Shown: positions 45,207 through 54,399 of the stretch, piece by piece
Numbering within the stretch: position 1 is the stretch's first letter
Layout: the number at the start of each line of letters is the position of its first letter
Source: Gemmatimonadota bacterium
GTDB taxonomy: Bacteria > Latescibacterota > UBA2968 > UBA8231
Assembly (NCBI GenBank): GCA_009840005.1
Contig: VXOR01000083.1
Coordinates: 82,948 to 146,947, forward strand
Direction: 5' to 3'
DNA length: 64,000 nucleotides
Notes under the pieces: model-generated
What the model was told of the DNA's origin: nothing
Seen by the model: the letters and a program-made list of their open reading frames with translations, nothing else
The model's database searches: none
Position numbers and translations under genes: made by a program

Positions 45207-45491
45207 ATGCCGCAGCGGTTCCACGTTCGGATTACCTCTCGCTTCCGGCGGGAGGCGCAGAAGCTCCTCAAGCAGCACCCGGAGCTTGTGGACGCGCTCG
45301 AACAGCTACAAGAAATGCTGGCGGCAGATCCCTACAATCGCTCGCACGAGCACGACGTCAAGAAGCTCAGCGGTTTGGGCAAGAGTGAGGGCCAATGGCG
45401 CGTACGCGTGGGAGACTACCGCGTTCGCTACGACATCATGGGTAACGACGTAGTTCTCTACTCATTCCGTCACCGACGAGAGGTGTACTGA
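45207..45491 (+). CDS. RelE/ParE-family toxin
   Basis: 94 residues. The RelE fold pattern is clear: RFRREAQKLLKQHPEL, VKKLSGLGKSEGQWRVRVGDYRVRYDI and VVLYSFRHRREVY. RelE toxins cleave mRNA at the ribosome; ParE toxins poison gyrase. The GDYRVRYDI/RHRREVY motifs favour the RelE group. It starts 3 bases after the antitoxin stop. Confidence 0.88.
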   Translation: MPQRFHVRITSRFRREAQKLLKQHPELVDALEQLQEMLAADPYNRSHEHDVKKLSGLGKSEGQWRVRVGDYRVRYDIMGNDVVLYSFRHRREVY

Positions 45492-45561
45492 CATCTGTTT
45501 TGCGGGAGCTGTACCTCTTCATTATTAGCTGCCGCTCAGAAGGGCTTTGCGTTGGCCGTTT

Positions 45562-47535
45562 TCATACCCAGTAGAGCCCATGCCCCTGTGCGCCCGTGAT
45601 CAGGTCGATGATCAGCCAAAAAGCGATAACGGCGAATTGACCGAGGATAAGCCCGAGAAAAAAAGGCCGCACGGCCTTGAGCACCCGGGGGCCGCCATAG
45701 CGCGTCAGCACGGCCTTGAACAGCCACACTAAAAAGACACTGAACCAGATGTGGCGGGTCAGCATCATCTGCGAGACGGCAAAGCCTATGGGATGGATGG
45801 GGAAGGTCAGCAGATGACTGCGGATCCAGTAGAGGGCGGTCATGACCGCCCCGCCCAAAGCCATCAGACCCAAGCCGCTGTGATCTGGTCCGGCCGGATC
45901 GCGCAGATAACTGGCCGCAAAGTCAACGGTGTAGCGGGGGCCGTTGAGAAAAAACCAGGTATTGGCGTTGTTGGCACCGCTCTCGTAGGCGTAGTACAGG
46001 GTCGTCCACACCGATACGCCCAGACTCAGGACCACGGCCAGTATCATGCTGCCGAGGACCAAGCCTTTGTTGCGGATCGATTCGGTCAGCTTGAGGCCGT
46101 TGGCCGCCGCCGCCATGACAAAGGTGCGCACATCGCTCATCCACACCTGGCCGAAGGAAAGCACGCCTATGGTGCCGGGGGCACCCAGCACCTGGGTACC
46201 AAAAAAACTGCGGACCACCGTGGGGGTAATCAATTGCGCTCGGGTGGCGGCCAAGCCCGATTCGCAGAGAATGCGAGTGATGCCCAGAAAGGTGAGCGAA
46301 GCCATCAGCACAAAAGTAAGGGCGGCCCACCAAGGCACCCCAATGGCAATAAACCATCCGGTCATCAGCGCCAAGCCCAGCAACAGTTGCAGATAAACGG
46401 CCCGGGCCGAAAAATCGGCGCTAGAGGCGGTTTTCGGACGCAGGGCCGCCTTCCAGCTCTGCCGCAGGTGCCGACGGGCGATCCACAGGGTGTGGCCCAC
46501 CAAGGCCATGAGGGCACCGAACTGGACGAAGGCCATGATCGGACCGCCATCGCTCTGCGAGTAGATATCGAGGTCAAGGGTGCGGGTGAGGCCAACAACG
46601 CCGAAATAGCCTTTGATTGCGTAGCCCAGCAAATAGAAAAACCAGACGCTGAGCGCCACTTCCTGGTGAATGAGGTAGGCAAAGCCCATCATGGGGAAAC
46701 TGAGATTGATGGTCAGGTTCTCCATGCCGTGGAAGACGGGTACGCTGGTGTTGAGGACGATGCGGGGGAAGAAGTGGAAGTAGGCGTTGAGGCCGTTGAG
46801 CGAAGTGACGATGAAGGGGACGGCAAATCCGCTCCACATCACCGGATTGCGAAAAAAGGAATTGAGCGCGCGACCCGGCTCCTGGGTGCCCATCACCAGG
46901 GGCAGTTGGGCCAAGGGATAGGCCAAGCGTTCGTATTCGATCCACTGGCGGCGGAAGAGAATGGCCAGCGCGATCATGACCATGTACAGGCCCAACAAGA
47001 CTGGCAGCCAGTTCAGTAGGGGGCGGATCCAGGCCATCCAAGGAATGGGCTGGTCGCGGGCAATGCCCTCGTAAAAGCCGCGGATGACGTCCTCGCCTTG
47101 GGGCACCAGCCAGTGCGGCACAAAGGGATGAATGAGTTCGGCCCATTGGTTTTCGGGGGAGGCCATATAGGAAATCGCCGGCAGGATGGGAATCAGGTAC
47201 AGGGTCAGCCCCATGGTGCATATAGAACAGGAAATGGCCGCCATCACATAGGCAATGGCCAGTTCCCCCGAAGACAGGGCTAGGTAGGGGAGGAAACGGC
47301 GCAGCAGACCGTTGACGAACAGGGCGAGGAAAAACAGCAGGAAAACGGCGGCCGCGGTGGTAAAGTCAATAGTCAGGTAGGAACCGCGCACCACCAAGCT
47401 ATTATAAGGCCCCCAAAAAGCGACTAGAACGCTCAAGACCGTCCCTGCGGACAAGGCCCAGAGCGGACGGACAGGGGCCGGGGTCAATGAATGGACGTTG
47501 GCGACCACGACTCTACCAATTTGAATGTCTTGCAC
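45562..47535 (-). CDS. Large polytopic membrane protein (DUF6785-like)
   Basis: 657 residues with about 12-14 hydrophobic segments through the whole length, e.g. TAAAVFLLFFLALFVNGLL, LALSSGELAIAYVMAA and LFVLMASLTFLGI-like stretches. It resembles DUF6784/DUF6785 proteins found in sugar-degrading planctomycete-like genomes; transport is likely but the substrate is unknown. The start may be GTG 47535 or a later GTG/TTG. It lies downstream of the Ugp-like permease genes and the diesterase stub on the same strand, so it may be co-transcribed with them. Confidence 0.65.
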   Translation of the reverse strand: MQDIQIGRVVVANVHSLTPAPVRPLWALSAGTVLSVLVAFWGPYNSLVVRGSYLTIDFTTAAAVFLLFFLALFVNGLLRRFLPYLALSSGELAIAYVMAAISCSICTMGLTLYLIPILPAISYMASPENQWAELIHPFVPHWLVPQGEDVIRGFYEGIARDQPIPWMAWIRPLLNWLPVLLGLYMVMIALAILFRRQWIEYERLAYPLAQLPLVMGTQEPGRALNSFFRNPVMWSGFAVPFIVTSLNGLNAYFHFFPRIVLNTSVPVFHGMENLTINLSFPMMGFAYLIHQEVALSVWFFYLLGYAIKGYFGVVGLTRTLDLDIYSQSDGGPIMAFVQFGALMALVGHTLWIARRHLRQSWKAALRPKTASSADFSARAVYLQLLLGLALMTGWFIAIGVPWWAALTFVLMASLTFLGITRILCESGLAATRAQLITPTVVRSFFGTQVLGAPGTIGVLSFGQVWMSDVRTFVMAAAANGLKLTESIRNKGLVLGSMILAVVLSLGVSVWTTLYYAYESGANNANTWFFLNGPRYTVDFAASYLRDPAGPDHSGLGLMALGGAVMTALYWIRSHLLTFPIHPIGFAVSQMMLTRHIWFSVFLVWLFKAVLTRYGGPRVLKAVRPFFLGLILGQFAVIAFWLIIDLITGAQGHGLYWV

Positions 47536-47554
47536 ATACCATAGGTATATCTAA

Positions 47555-47641
47555 TCAAAAAATTAGGGCAAGAGGAATGGTGTTTTCCGGGAAGTCATGC
47601 GAAGCGCCGCGGTGGGCGCAGACGATCACCTTCTTGCCCAT
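47555..47641 (-). pseudogene. Glycerophosphodiester phosphodiesterase N-terminal stub (ugpQ-like)
   Basis: 28 codons: VIVCAHRGASHDFPENTIP is the conserved start of GDPD enzymes (with the catalytic His-Arg), after which the frame ends at a TGA. GTGAGGAGAAC before ATG 47641 is an intact ribosome site, 10 bases past the permease stop. Position and order match ugpQ in ugp operons. The rest of the gene is gone. Confidence 0.75.
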
Positions 47642-47651
47642 GAAGTTCTCC

Positions 47652-48488
47652 TCACGCCTTAACTGCACCTGACATCAAACCGTCTGTCAATCGCTTTCTC
47701 ACCAGCAAAAACAGCAAAATCGTGGGTACCGTCGCCACCACGGCGGTGGCCATCAAATAATTCCACTCCACCACGTTGTTTTTTTCCCAAGCGTAGAGCG
47801 CCATGGTAATCGGCTGCATGGTCCGTTTGGAAACCAGCACCAGCGCAAAGATGAATTCGTTCCAAGCGCTGACAAAGGTGAAAATGGCCGTAGTCGTCAG
47901 CCCAGGGGCCGTCAGCGGCAAGGCAATTCTGAAGATCATCCCCGTCCGCGAGAGGCCGTCGATCATGGCGGCATCCTCCAGTTCCTCGGGGATGTTCTTG
48001 AAAAACCCTCGCAACATCCAAATGGAAAACGGCAGGGTTATCGCCGTATTCACCAAAATCAAGGCCGTGTACGTATCCAGTAGCTGCAGAGCTTTCATCA
48101 TCTCGAACAGGGGGATGAGGACAATCACCGGCGAAAACATCTGCACCACTAGGATGCTCATGCCGAATAGACCGCGCCCGCGAAATTTGATGCGCGCCAT
48201 TGCATAGGCCGCCGGGGTCGCCACGATGAGGTTGAAGAATACCGCGGCCAAGGCGATGAACAAACTGTTTAACAGGTGCCGCGCCATTGGAATGCGGACA
48301 AAAATATCCACGTAGTTGTGCCATACAAACGCACGGGGAACCAGCGTCGCTGGCGATTGAAACACCTCCCCCATGGTTTTTAACGAAGTGCCAGCCACGA
48401 CTAATAGCGGAAAGAGCGTAAAGAGCGCAAGCCCCGTCATAAGCGCAGTGCGCAACAGCGCGCCGGACAGCGTGGTAACAGATCTCAC
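47652..48488 (-). CDS. Carbohydrate ABC transporter permease (UgpE/MalG-like)
   Basis: 278 residues with six membrane segments and the EAA loop EELEDAAMIDGLSRTGMIFRIALPLTAPG-type sequence (key EAA...G near 190-210). It is the second inner-membrane subunit of a CUT1-type sugar or glycerol-phosphate importer. It overlaps the previous permease gene by 4 bases. No ATP-binding subunit gene is adjacent, as is common where a shared MsmK-like ATPase is used. Confidence 0.88.
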   Translation of the reverse strand: MRSVTTLSGALLRTALMTGLALFTLFPLLVVAGTSLKTMGEVFQSPATLVPRAFVWHNYVDIFVRIPMARHLLNSLFIALAAVFFNLIVATPAAYAMARIKFRGRGLFGMSILVVQMFSPVIVLIPLFEMMKALQLLDTYTALILVNTAITLPFSIWMLRGFFKNIPEELEDAAMIDGLSRTGMIFRIALPLTAPGLTTTAIFTFVSAWNEFIFALVLVSKRTMQPITMALYAWEKNNVVEWNYLMATAVVATVPTILLFLLVRKRLTDGLMSGAVKA

Positions 48489-49357
48489 GACTCAGCCTCT
48501 TCCTTGTAAAAAAGACGCCACTGGAAGAAGCTGACGGCGACCAGCAGTAAGAAGGCCAAAAAGGCCATGCTGCTGGCCTGGCCAAAGTTGAAATAGCCAA
48601 AGGCGCGGCGAAAGATCTCCGTGACCATGATCTGGGTCTGATTGGCCGGCCCACCTCCGGTGATCACGTAGATGAAGACAAAGCTGTTGAAGGACCAGAT
48701 GAAACTAATCAGCAAAACCGCCAGCGCGACGGGACGAAGCAGCGGTATGGTGATATACCTGAACTTCTGCCACGTCGTCGTCCCGTCTATAATAGCGGCC
48801 TCGTACAGATGGACCGGAATGGCCTGCAAGGCCGAGAGGAATGCAAAAGTGGTAAACGGCAAGGCCGTCCACAGCCGGGCAAACAGAGCACCGCCAAACG
48901 CCGTAGGGGCACTCGTCAACCACTGCACGGGATGATCGACGATATGCAGCGACAGCAACAACGCATTGAGGTGGCCGTACTCGCCGTTGTACATCCACTT
49001 CCAGGCGATGGCCGCCACTACCAGCGGCGTGGCCCAAGCCAAGATCAACGAACTGCGGATCAACTCGCAGATGATCGTACTGCGACTCAATAGTAGAGCA
49101 GCGGCCAAGCCCGCTCCCACATTCATCAGTACGGCAAGCACTGTCCACACGGCCGTATTCTTGAGCACCAGTAGAAAGATGTCGTCCCCAACGAGGCCCG
49201 TATAGTTCTGTGTCCCTACAAAGACCTCCCCTTTGTAGGAAGTATGATAGAGACTCGTCTTGAGGATTTCGACAATGGGAAATCCCATGAACAGCAACAG
49301 CCAGAGGGCCGCTGGCGCAATGTAAAAATAGGCCAGCCGGCGTTTTTCTCTTTCCAC
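48485..49357 (-). CDS. Carbohydrate ABC transporter permease (UgpA/MalF-like)
   Basis: 290 residues, six membrane segments, with a MalF-type EAA motif (YEAAIIDGTTTWQKFRYI). It pairs with the downstream MalG-like subunit (4-bp overlap) and the upstream binding protein. Starts MEREKRRLAYFYIAPAALW. Confidence 0.88.
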   Translation of the reverse strand: MEREKRRLAYFYIAPAALWLLLFMGFPIVEILKTSLYHTSYKGEVFVGTQNYTGLVGDDIFLLVLKNTAVWTVLAVLMNVGAGLAAALLLSRSTIICELIRSSLILAWATPLVVAAIAWKWMYNGEYGHLNALLLSLHIVDHPVQWLTSAPTAFGGALFARLWTALPFTTFAFLSALQAIPVHLYEAAIIDGTTTWQKFRYITIPLLRPVALAVLLISFIWSFNSFVFIYVITGGGPANQTQIMVTEIFRRAFGYFNFGQASSMAFLAFLLLVAVSFFQWRLFYKEEAES

Positions 49358-49394
49358 GATAACTCCCCTACATCTCCCGCACGAAAACGCGACC

Positions 49395-50654
49395 TCAAGG
49401 CATGGGCAGCGCCGGGTTTTCCAATTCCCTCACCAAGCGATCGTACACGGTGTTAAGCGCCTCGGCCGGTGTCGCCGTGCCCGCCAAAACCATCTGGATC
49501 GCCTCGCCCCATCCATCCTGAATCTTGGTCCATTCTGGATGTTTTGGCGTCAATTGCAGCAACTCCCTTTGCGCTTGATAATTCTGCATCGGGATCGACT
49601 GGTAGTAGGGATCGTCAGCCACATTTTTCGTCATGGGTACCCCCCCGACTTCCATATCGATCAACCGGCGATTTTCCAAGCGTTGAATGAACCGCATAAA
49701 TTCGTACCCTAGCTCTTTGTGTTGCGAAGTGGAAAACATGCCAAAGACATCGACAATCAGCAGCATCTTCCGATCCTCGCCGTCCGGGATCATCAAAGGC
49801 TCGCATTCAACGCCTGCATCCCGGCACAACTGGTCCTGCCACGGGCCGCTGAACAACATCCCCACCTTGCCCGCGGCCATCTCGGCGTAGCATTCGTTGG
49901 CATTCAAATTCAGAATGCCCGGAGGCATGATCCGGTCCGAAAGGTGCATGTCGGTCAGGAACTCGACGTAGGCAATGGCTTGAGGACTGTTGATCGCTAG
50001 CTTGCCCTCCCGGTCGAAGAAGCGGGCCCCAAACCCCCACATCATGGCGGTCTGATCCTGCATTAGGTGTTTCTGCCGACCAGCGCCGATACAGAATCCA
50101 TAGCGCTCGGGCGGCCGGTTGAGCGCATTCGCCAGCGCGCGGACTCCCTCCCACGTCGTCGGAACTTCTGGCGCTCCCACCTCCTGCATCCAATCCCTAC
50201 GCACATAGAGCGTCCGGTTGGCCCCCACCAGCGGCACCCCATAGGTTTTTCCCTTGTACTCGCCCGCGCTCAAGGCGACGTCGATCCACTCTGCGCGCTC
50301 GGCAGCACTCATAAAAGCATCGAGCGGCTCCAACACGCCCCGTTCCGCGTATTCGGGTATCATGCCCATGAAGAGAAAACCCAGATCGGGCAGGTTGTCG
50401 CCCTGGATCATGGTATTGTAAAACGTCGGCCCTTGGTCGTAGGAGACGTATTGCTGTTCAATGGTCACGCCGAGATGTTCCGCCTCGAACCCCTCTTTCC
50501 ATATCCCGTAGGTTTCGAGTTCGGGTCCCATCCAGACGATCTTCAAGACCACGTCCCCGTCATCGGGAACGTCGGCGCAGCCAGACCAGATCGCGCCGAA
50601 GAACAGCAATATCCACGTGGAGAGGCGACGAGTCGCGCCGTTCGGGATCGTCAT
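49395..50654 (-). CDS. Extracellular solute-binding lipoprotein (family 1)
   Basis: 419 residues. The N-terminus from ATG 50654 reads RRLSTWILLFFGAIWSGCADV, a signal peptide with a lipobox (WSGC), so it is a membrane-anchored binding protein. The body matches SBP family 1: VRIVWMGPELETYGIWKEGF, TWEGVRALANAL, GKVGMLFSGPWQDQLC and VGGVPMTKNVADDPYYQ. It feeds the two permeases. With the ugpQ-like stub, a glycerol-phosphodiester or related substrate is a fair guess. The longer frame upstream (50741) lacks a signal peptide and is not used. Confidence 0.88.
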   Translation of the reverse strand: MTIPNGATRRLSTWILLFFGAIWSGCADVPDDGDVVLKIVWMGPELETYGIWKEGFEAEHLGVTIEQQYVSYDQGPTFYNTMIQGDNLPDLGFLFMGMIPEYAERGVLEPLDAFMSAAERAEWIDVALSAGEYKGKTYGVPLVGANRTLYVRRDWMQEVGAPEVPTTWEGVRALANALNRPPERYGFCIGAGRQKHLMQDQTAMMWGFGARFFDREGKLAINSPQAIAYVEFLTDMHLSDRIMPPGILNLNANECYAEMAAGKVGMLFSGPWQDQLCRDAGVECEPLMIPDGEDRKMLLIVDVFGMFSTSQHKELGYEFMRFIQRLENRRLIDMEVGGVPMTKNVADDPYYQSIPMQNYQAQRELLQLTPKHPEWTKIQDGWGEAIQMVLAGTATPAEALNTVYDRLVRELENPALPMP

Positions 50655-50781
50655 AAACGCATTTTCTCGCTTAGGTGGGTTGCGAACATTGGATGTCGTG
50701 CAATTTTCGCCAGCAGTCAAAATAGGTAGAATACTAAGCACACAACAGCAAATTGCATTTCATCTTGGAGGATCTCCCAAT

Positions 50782-51849
50782 ATGAAGCGAAATCTGGCTG
50801 GATTCCTAGGGCTGGCTCTACTAATCCTTGCCCCTGTACAAGCACTAGAACGCCCCGACAAAGAATTCGCAATTTTCCAGTTCCCCCCTACTATGATACC
50901 CCGCATCGATGGACAGACTGACGACTGGGATATCGTACCCGAATCCTATGTAATCGACACCGAGGAACTCGCGGAAACCGTCAAGGGCAAGGGCACCAAC
51001 CACGATCTGGAAGATCTAGACGTCGCCGTGCGGGTGGGCTGGGTCAATGGTCTAAACCGGCTCTACTTCCTCTACGAAGCCCACGACGATTACTGGAACA
51101 TGCACTACCGTCGCGGGGATATTTTTGAAGTCGCCGTCGATGCGGACCGCTCGGGTGGCCCCAACATCAACAACCCCCAGTTGGACCAGTGGGACAGCCA
51201 CTTCGCGTTCAAAGGGGTGCACGCGCAGAACTACCACATTTTCACGCCGCCCGGCGAGGGACGCGACTGGGCTTTCGTCTGGGGCTGCCAGCCGTGGATC
51301 GGCCGACTGCCCTACGCCAACCACGCGTACTCCTACGATTTTGCCGAGGGCGAGAGCGGCCGACTGGTACTCGAATTTTGGATCACTCCTTTTGACTATG
51401 CCCCCTATGAAGGCCCTGAGCGAGCGGTAGTATCCAACCTGGTGGAAAACACCCTCATCGGACTGTCGTGGGCCGTGCTCGACTACGACGAAAGCAATAG
51501 CTCGTACGAGGGGTTCTGGAACCTCTCTCACGAGACCCGCATGGACTCAGACGCCTCGAATTTGTGCGCCTTTCGGCTCATGCCGCTCGCGAGCCGCTTT
51601 CGCAAGCCGCTCGAAGCGCAGTGGGAATTCCAAGTGCTGGACATGGAACGCAGATTGGTAGCCTTCAAAGACCTTTCCTATGGCACCATCACCTCTTGGT
51701 CGTGGGATTTTGACGATGGCACCACCGCGACCGAACAACACCCCATCCACCAGTACCAAGAAGCCGGTGAATACATAGTCGTACTCACCATACAGGGTCC
51801 AGAGGGCACGGCGCGCCGCGTCAAAGTGCGGCAAGTCGTGGTGCGCTAG
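50782..51849 (+). CDS. Exported protein with DOMON-like and PKD domains
   Basis: 355 residues. Signal peptide KRNLAGFLGLALLILAPVQA. Residues about 35-260 form a carbohydrate-binding-like beta-sandwich (IPRIDGQTDDWDIV, YFLYEAHDDYWNMHY, FEVAVDADRSGG) resembling DOMON/CBM9 domains. The C-terminus (from about 290) is a PKD domain (WSWDFDDGTTATEQHPIHQY). GGAGG precedes ATG 50782. Divergent from the ABC operon, so it may help capture the same substrate outside the cell. Confidence 0.75.
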   Translation: MKRNLAGFLGLALLILAPVQALERPDKEFAIFQFPPTMIPRIDGQTDDWDIVPESYVIDTEELAETVKGKGTNHDLEDLDVAVRVGWVNGLNRLYFLYEAHDDYWNMHYRRGDIFEVAVDADRSGGPNINNPQLDQWDSHFAFKGVHAQNYHIFTPPGEGRDWAFVWGCQPWIGRLPYANHAYSYDFAEGESGRLVLEFWITPFDYAPYEGPERAVVSNLVENTLIGLSWAVLDYDESNSSYEGFWNLSHETRMDSDASNLCAFRLMPLASRFRKPLEAQWEFQVLDMERRLVAFKDLSYGTITSWSWDFDDGTTATEQHPIHQYQEAGEYIVVLTIQGPEGTARRVKVRQVVVR

Positions 51850-51853
51850 CGAC

Positions 51854-52996
51854 TCAAATGTACCCAGTCGATCCATCCGGCCGCACCGGACAGGTGCGCT
51901 GCCAGTGGACGTATTTGTCTTCGCTGATGGCGTCTTCGTTTACATCGATGCCTAGGCCCGGTCGGTCGCGCAGTTCGAGATAGCCTTCCTTGGGCATATA
52001 GGGATCGTCCACCCAGTCCTTCCACTCGTTGCTCAAGGGCGAGATGTACTCCAGAATTTTGAAGTTGGGCGTGGCCGCAGCAAAGTGCACGTTGACCGCA
52101 GTGGCCACCGGCCCCATGGGGTTGTGCGGCGCTACGCTGACGTAGTGGGCCTCGGCAATCGCGGCGATTTTGCGCATTTCGAGCAGACCGCCGCACACGC
52201 ACACATCCGGCTGGATGATGTCCACGGCTTGAGCTGCCATCAGGTCGAGAAATTCCCAACGGGTGTACAGGCACTCGCCAGTGGCCAAGGGAATCTGCAT
52301 CTGCTGGCGCAGCCGCGCCCAAGCGGCCGTATGCTCGGGACGCAGCGGCTCCTCGTAGAAATAGGGGTCGTAGGGCGCCAGCGCATTGGCCAACTGCAAG
52401 GCGCGGACCGGCTCAAATATCTTGGCGTGGGGATCAAAGGCAAATTCAAAGTCCGCGGGCGCGTGCTGGCGAATCTCCTCAAAGTACTTGGCCGCCTCCG
52501 CGCAAATGCGCCCCCAGCGATCGACATCCGGACTAAGGCGGAATGGACTGAGCTTAAAGGCCGTAAAACCCCACTCTTCGTTGAGGCGCTGGGCGCTGTT
52601 AGCTGTCTCCTCGCCGTCGCGCCCCCCTGCCCCCTGGTACACGCGCACCCGGTCGCGGCATGAACCACCCAGTAGCATGTACACCGGCAGACCAGCGGCC
52701 TTGCCGGAGATATCCCACAGAGCGTGGTCAACGGCCGAACTCACCGCTAGGCCGACGCCACCGGGGGGAAAGCGAAATTGCTGGGTGAGTTTGAGCATGA
52801 TGTACTCGATGCGGCGCGGGTCTTCGCCCTTGATCATTTCGAAGATGTAGTCGGCAATAGGTTCTATCGACAGATCGGGGCCAATAGAATACGCCTCGCC
52901 CCAGCCGTGGATACCTTCGTCGGTTTCGACTTTGATCAGCCCGCGATTGCGGCCGCTGAATAGCCCCATGAAGGTTTTAATCGCCGTGATTTTCAT
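51854..52996 (-). CDS. D-galactonate dehydratase-like enolase-superfamily protein
   Basis: 380 residues. The metal and catalytic pattern of the galactonate/mannonate dehydratase branch: FAFDPHAKI (Asp and the catalytic His), YFYEEPL (Glu), TGECLYTRW (Glu) and VAPHNPMGPVATA (His in H-N-P-x-G). It dehydrates an aldonic acid to a 2-keto-3-deoxy acid. AGGAGG precedes ATG 52996. Convergent with the PKD-domain gene (4-base gap). The third intact enolase-superfamily enzyme here, of a different branch from the others. Confidence 0.88.
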   Translation of the reverse strand: MKITAIKTFMGLFSGRNRGLIKVETDEGIHGWGEAYSIGPDLSIEPIADYIFEMIKGEDPRRIEYIMLKLTQQFRFPPGGVGLAVSSAVDHALWDISGKAAGLPVYMLLGGSCRDRVRVYQGAGGRDGEETANSAQRLNEEWGFTAFKLSPFRLSPDVDRWGRICAEAAKYFEEIRQHAPADFEFAFDPHAKIFEPVRALQLANALAPYDPYFYEEPLRPEHTAAWARLRQQMQIPLATGECLYTRWEFLDLMAAQAVDIIQPDVCVCGGLLEMRKIAAIAEAHYVSVAPHNPMGPVATAVNVHFAAATPNFKILEYISPLSNEWKDWVDDPYMPKEGYLELRDRPGLGIDVNEDAISEDKYVHWQRTCPVRPDGSTGYI

Positions 52997-53089
52997 CTTG
53001 ATGTCCTCCTCTTGAGGAAAAGTTGGTTGGGGGGTAATTACGCCCTATTTTTCTCGACGAGTAGGATGCCGATGATCTAACCATAAAGA

Positions 53090-54375
53090 AACTCCGAGGG
53101 ACTGACGGCTTTAGCCGTTCAGGGGGATAGGAGCGGCCTGAACGACGGGCACGCAGTGTCCCTGAGTGAAGGACGATATAGCTTGATGGCGCATTGTCTC
53201 ATGGTTATATGTACTCTTATGAAACGGGTTATCCAAATCAAGCTCCTTCCTACGACAGAGCAAGCGGGCGCGCTTGAAGAGACGATGCGCCGGTTTAATG
53301 CCGCGTGTAACGGGGTGGCCAAGAAAGCCTTTGAGCGTCAGTTGGCTAACAGCTATGCGCTGCACAAGCTGTATTACTACGAAGTTCGTGAACAGTTTGA
53401 TTTGCCTGCTGATATTGCTATCCTGACGTTTGCCCACGTAGCGGCGGCCTACAAGCGCGACAAATCCAAGCAGGTGTCGTTTCGTCCCTTGGCGGCTATT
53501 CCGTATCGCAAGGGGGCGTTCCGCTACAAAAGCCTGACGACGGTCAATATCAAGACAGCCGATGGGAAGCGTCACGACATTTCGATGGTCATGGGTGACT
53601 ACCAAGCCAACCAGTTTGACCAAGTCAAGCAGTTTGCTGAACTGGTGCGTCGCAAGGATGGCAAGTGGTTTATCATGGCTACCGTCGAGCATGAGCCTGA
53701 GCCGCCGTGCGACACCGACGACTTCCTCGGCGTGGACCTCGGGGTAGAGAACCTGGCCACCGACTCCGACGGGGAAATGCACTCGGGCGAAGACGTGGAA
53801 GAAGTCCGCGTCAAGAACCAGACGCTCAAGCAGGTTCTTCAGTCGGCGGCTGATCTGGCTGCCAATCACCGACGGCGTAAGCGCATCCGCAAGAAGCTCA
53901 AGCGTATTGCAGACCGCGAGTCTCGCTTTCGTCGTAATACCAATCACGTCCTCTCTAAGCGACTCGTTGAGAAGGCCAAAGACACCGGCCGCGGCATAGC
54001 CCTTGAAGACCTCAAGGGCATCCGGGACCGGATACGGTTTCGCAAGCCTCAACGTAACCGCATGGGGTCTTGGGGATTCGACCAACTTAGGCAGTACATT
54101 GCCTACAAGGCCCAACAAGCCGGCGTGCTGCTCAAGATCGTCGATCCCAAGTACACTTCTCAGATGTGTTCCCAATGTGGACATATCGAAAGCGGTAATC
54201 GCTCCTCACAGTCTCGGCTTTGTTGCAAGCAGTGTGGCTTTGAGCTTCACGCTGATTGCAACGCCGCCCGGAATATCCGGGCAAAGGCTCTTGTCAACGA
54301 GCCTATAGTTTCGGCCTACGCCGCTGCGGCGGGGTAACGGCCAGGGACAAGCCGGTGACTTTAGTCATCGGTAGT
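53090..54375 (+). mobile_element. Solo tnpB element of the IS605/IS1341 type
   Basis: tnpB with subterminal hairpins at both ends: CTGACGGC TTTA GCCG-T-TCAG (53102-53122) and CCGGTGAC TTTA GTCATCGG (54352-54371). Both loops are TTTA. No tnpA (Y1 transposase) is present, so the element depends on one elsewhere. Ends are set by the hairpins and are approximate; the 3' hairpin is where the omega RNA would end. Confidence 0.75.
53219..54337 (+). CDS. tnpB: RNA-guided endonuclease TnpB (IS605 OrfB family)
   Basis: 372 residues from ATG 53219 (MKRVIQIKLL, typical). The RuvC triad is intact: GVDLGVENLA (Asp), IALEDLKG (Glu), and ADCNAARNI (Asp). The zinc ribbon has CSQC and CKQC pairs. TnpB is an RNA-guided DNA nuclease that helps an element persist. 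Earlier frames at 53156 are longer but lack the family start. The 3' part of the gene and the following bases would encode the omega RNA. Insertion is between a sugar-acid dehydratase and a PhyH gene. Confidence 0.9.
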   Translation: MKRVIQIKLLPTTEQAGALEETMRRFNAACNGVAKKAFERQLANSYALHKLYYYEVREQFDLPADIAILTFAHVAAAYKRDKSKQVSFRPLAAIPYRKGAFRYKSLTTVNIKTADGKRHDISMVMGDYQANQFDQVKQFAELVRRKDGKWFIMATVEHEPEPPCDTDDFLGVDLGVENLATDSDGEMHSGEDVEEVRVKNQTLKQVLQSAADLAANHRRRKRIRKKLKRIADRESRFRRNTNHVLSKRLVEKAKDTGRGIALEDLKGIRDRIRFRKPQRNRMGSWGFDQLRQYIAYKAQQAGVLLKIVDPKYTSQMCSQCGHIESGNRSSQSRLCCKQCGFELHADCNAARNIRAKALVNEPIVSAYAAAAG

Positions 54376-54399
54376 TGACAGATTCAACTCGGGAGAACA

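Noticed and set aside
45751..47019. 422-codon + strand open frame
   Set aside because: Antisense to the polytopic membrane protein; His/Gly/Gln-rich composition is that of a shadow frame.
53156..53218. Upstream extension of tnpB
   Set aside because: The family starts at MKRVIQIKLL; the extension lies in the element's left-end hairpin region.
53111..54184. 357-codon minus-strand open frame
   Set aside because: Antisense to tnpB, which has the complete RuvC triad and zinc ribbon.
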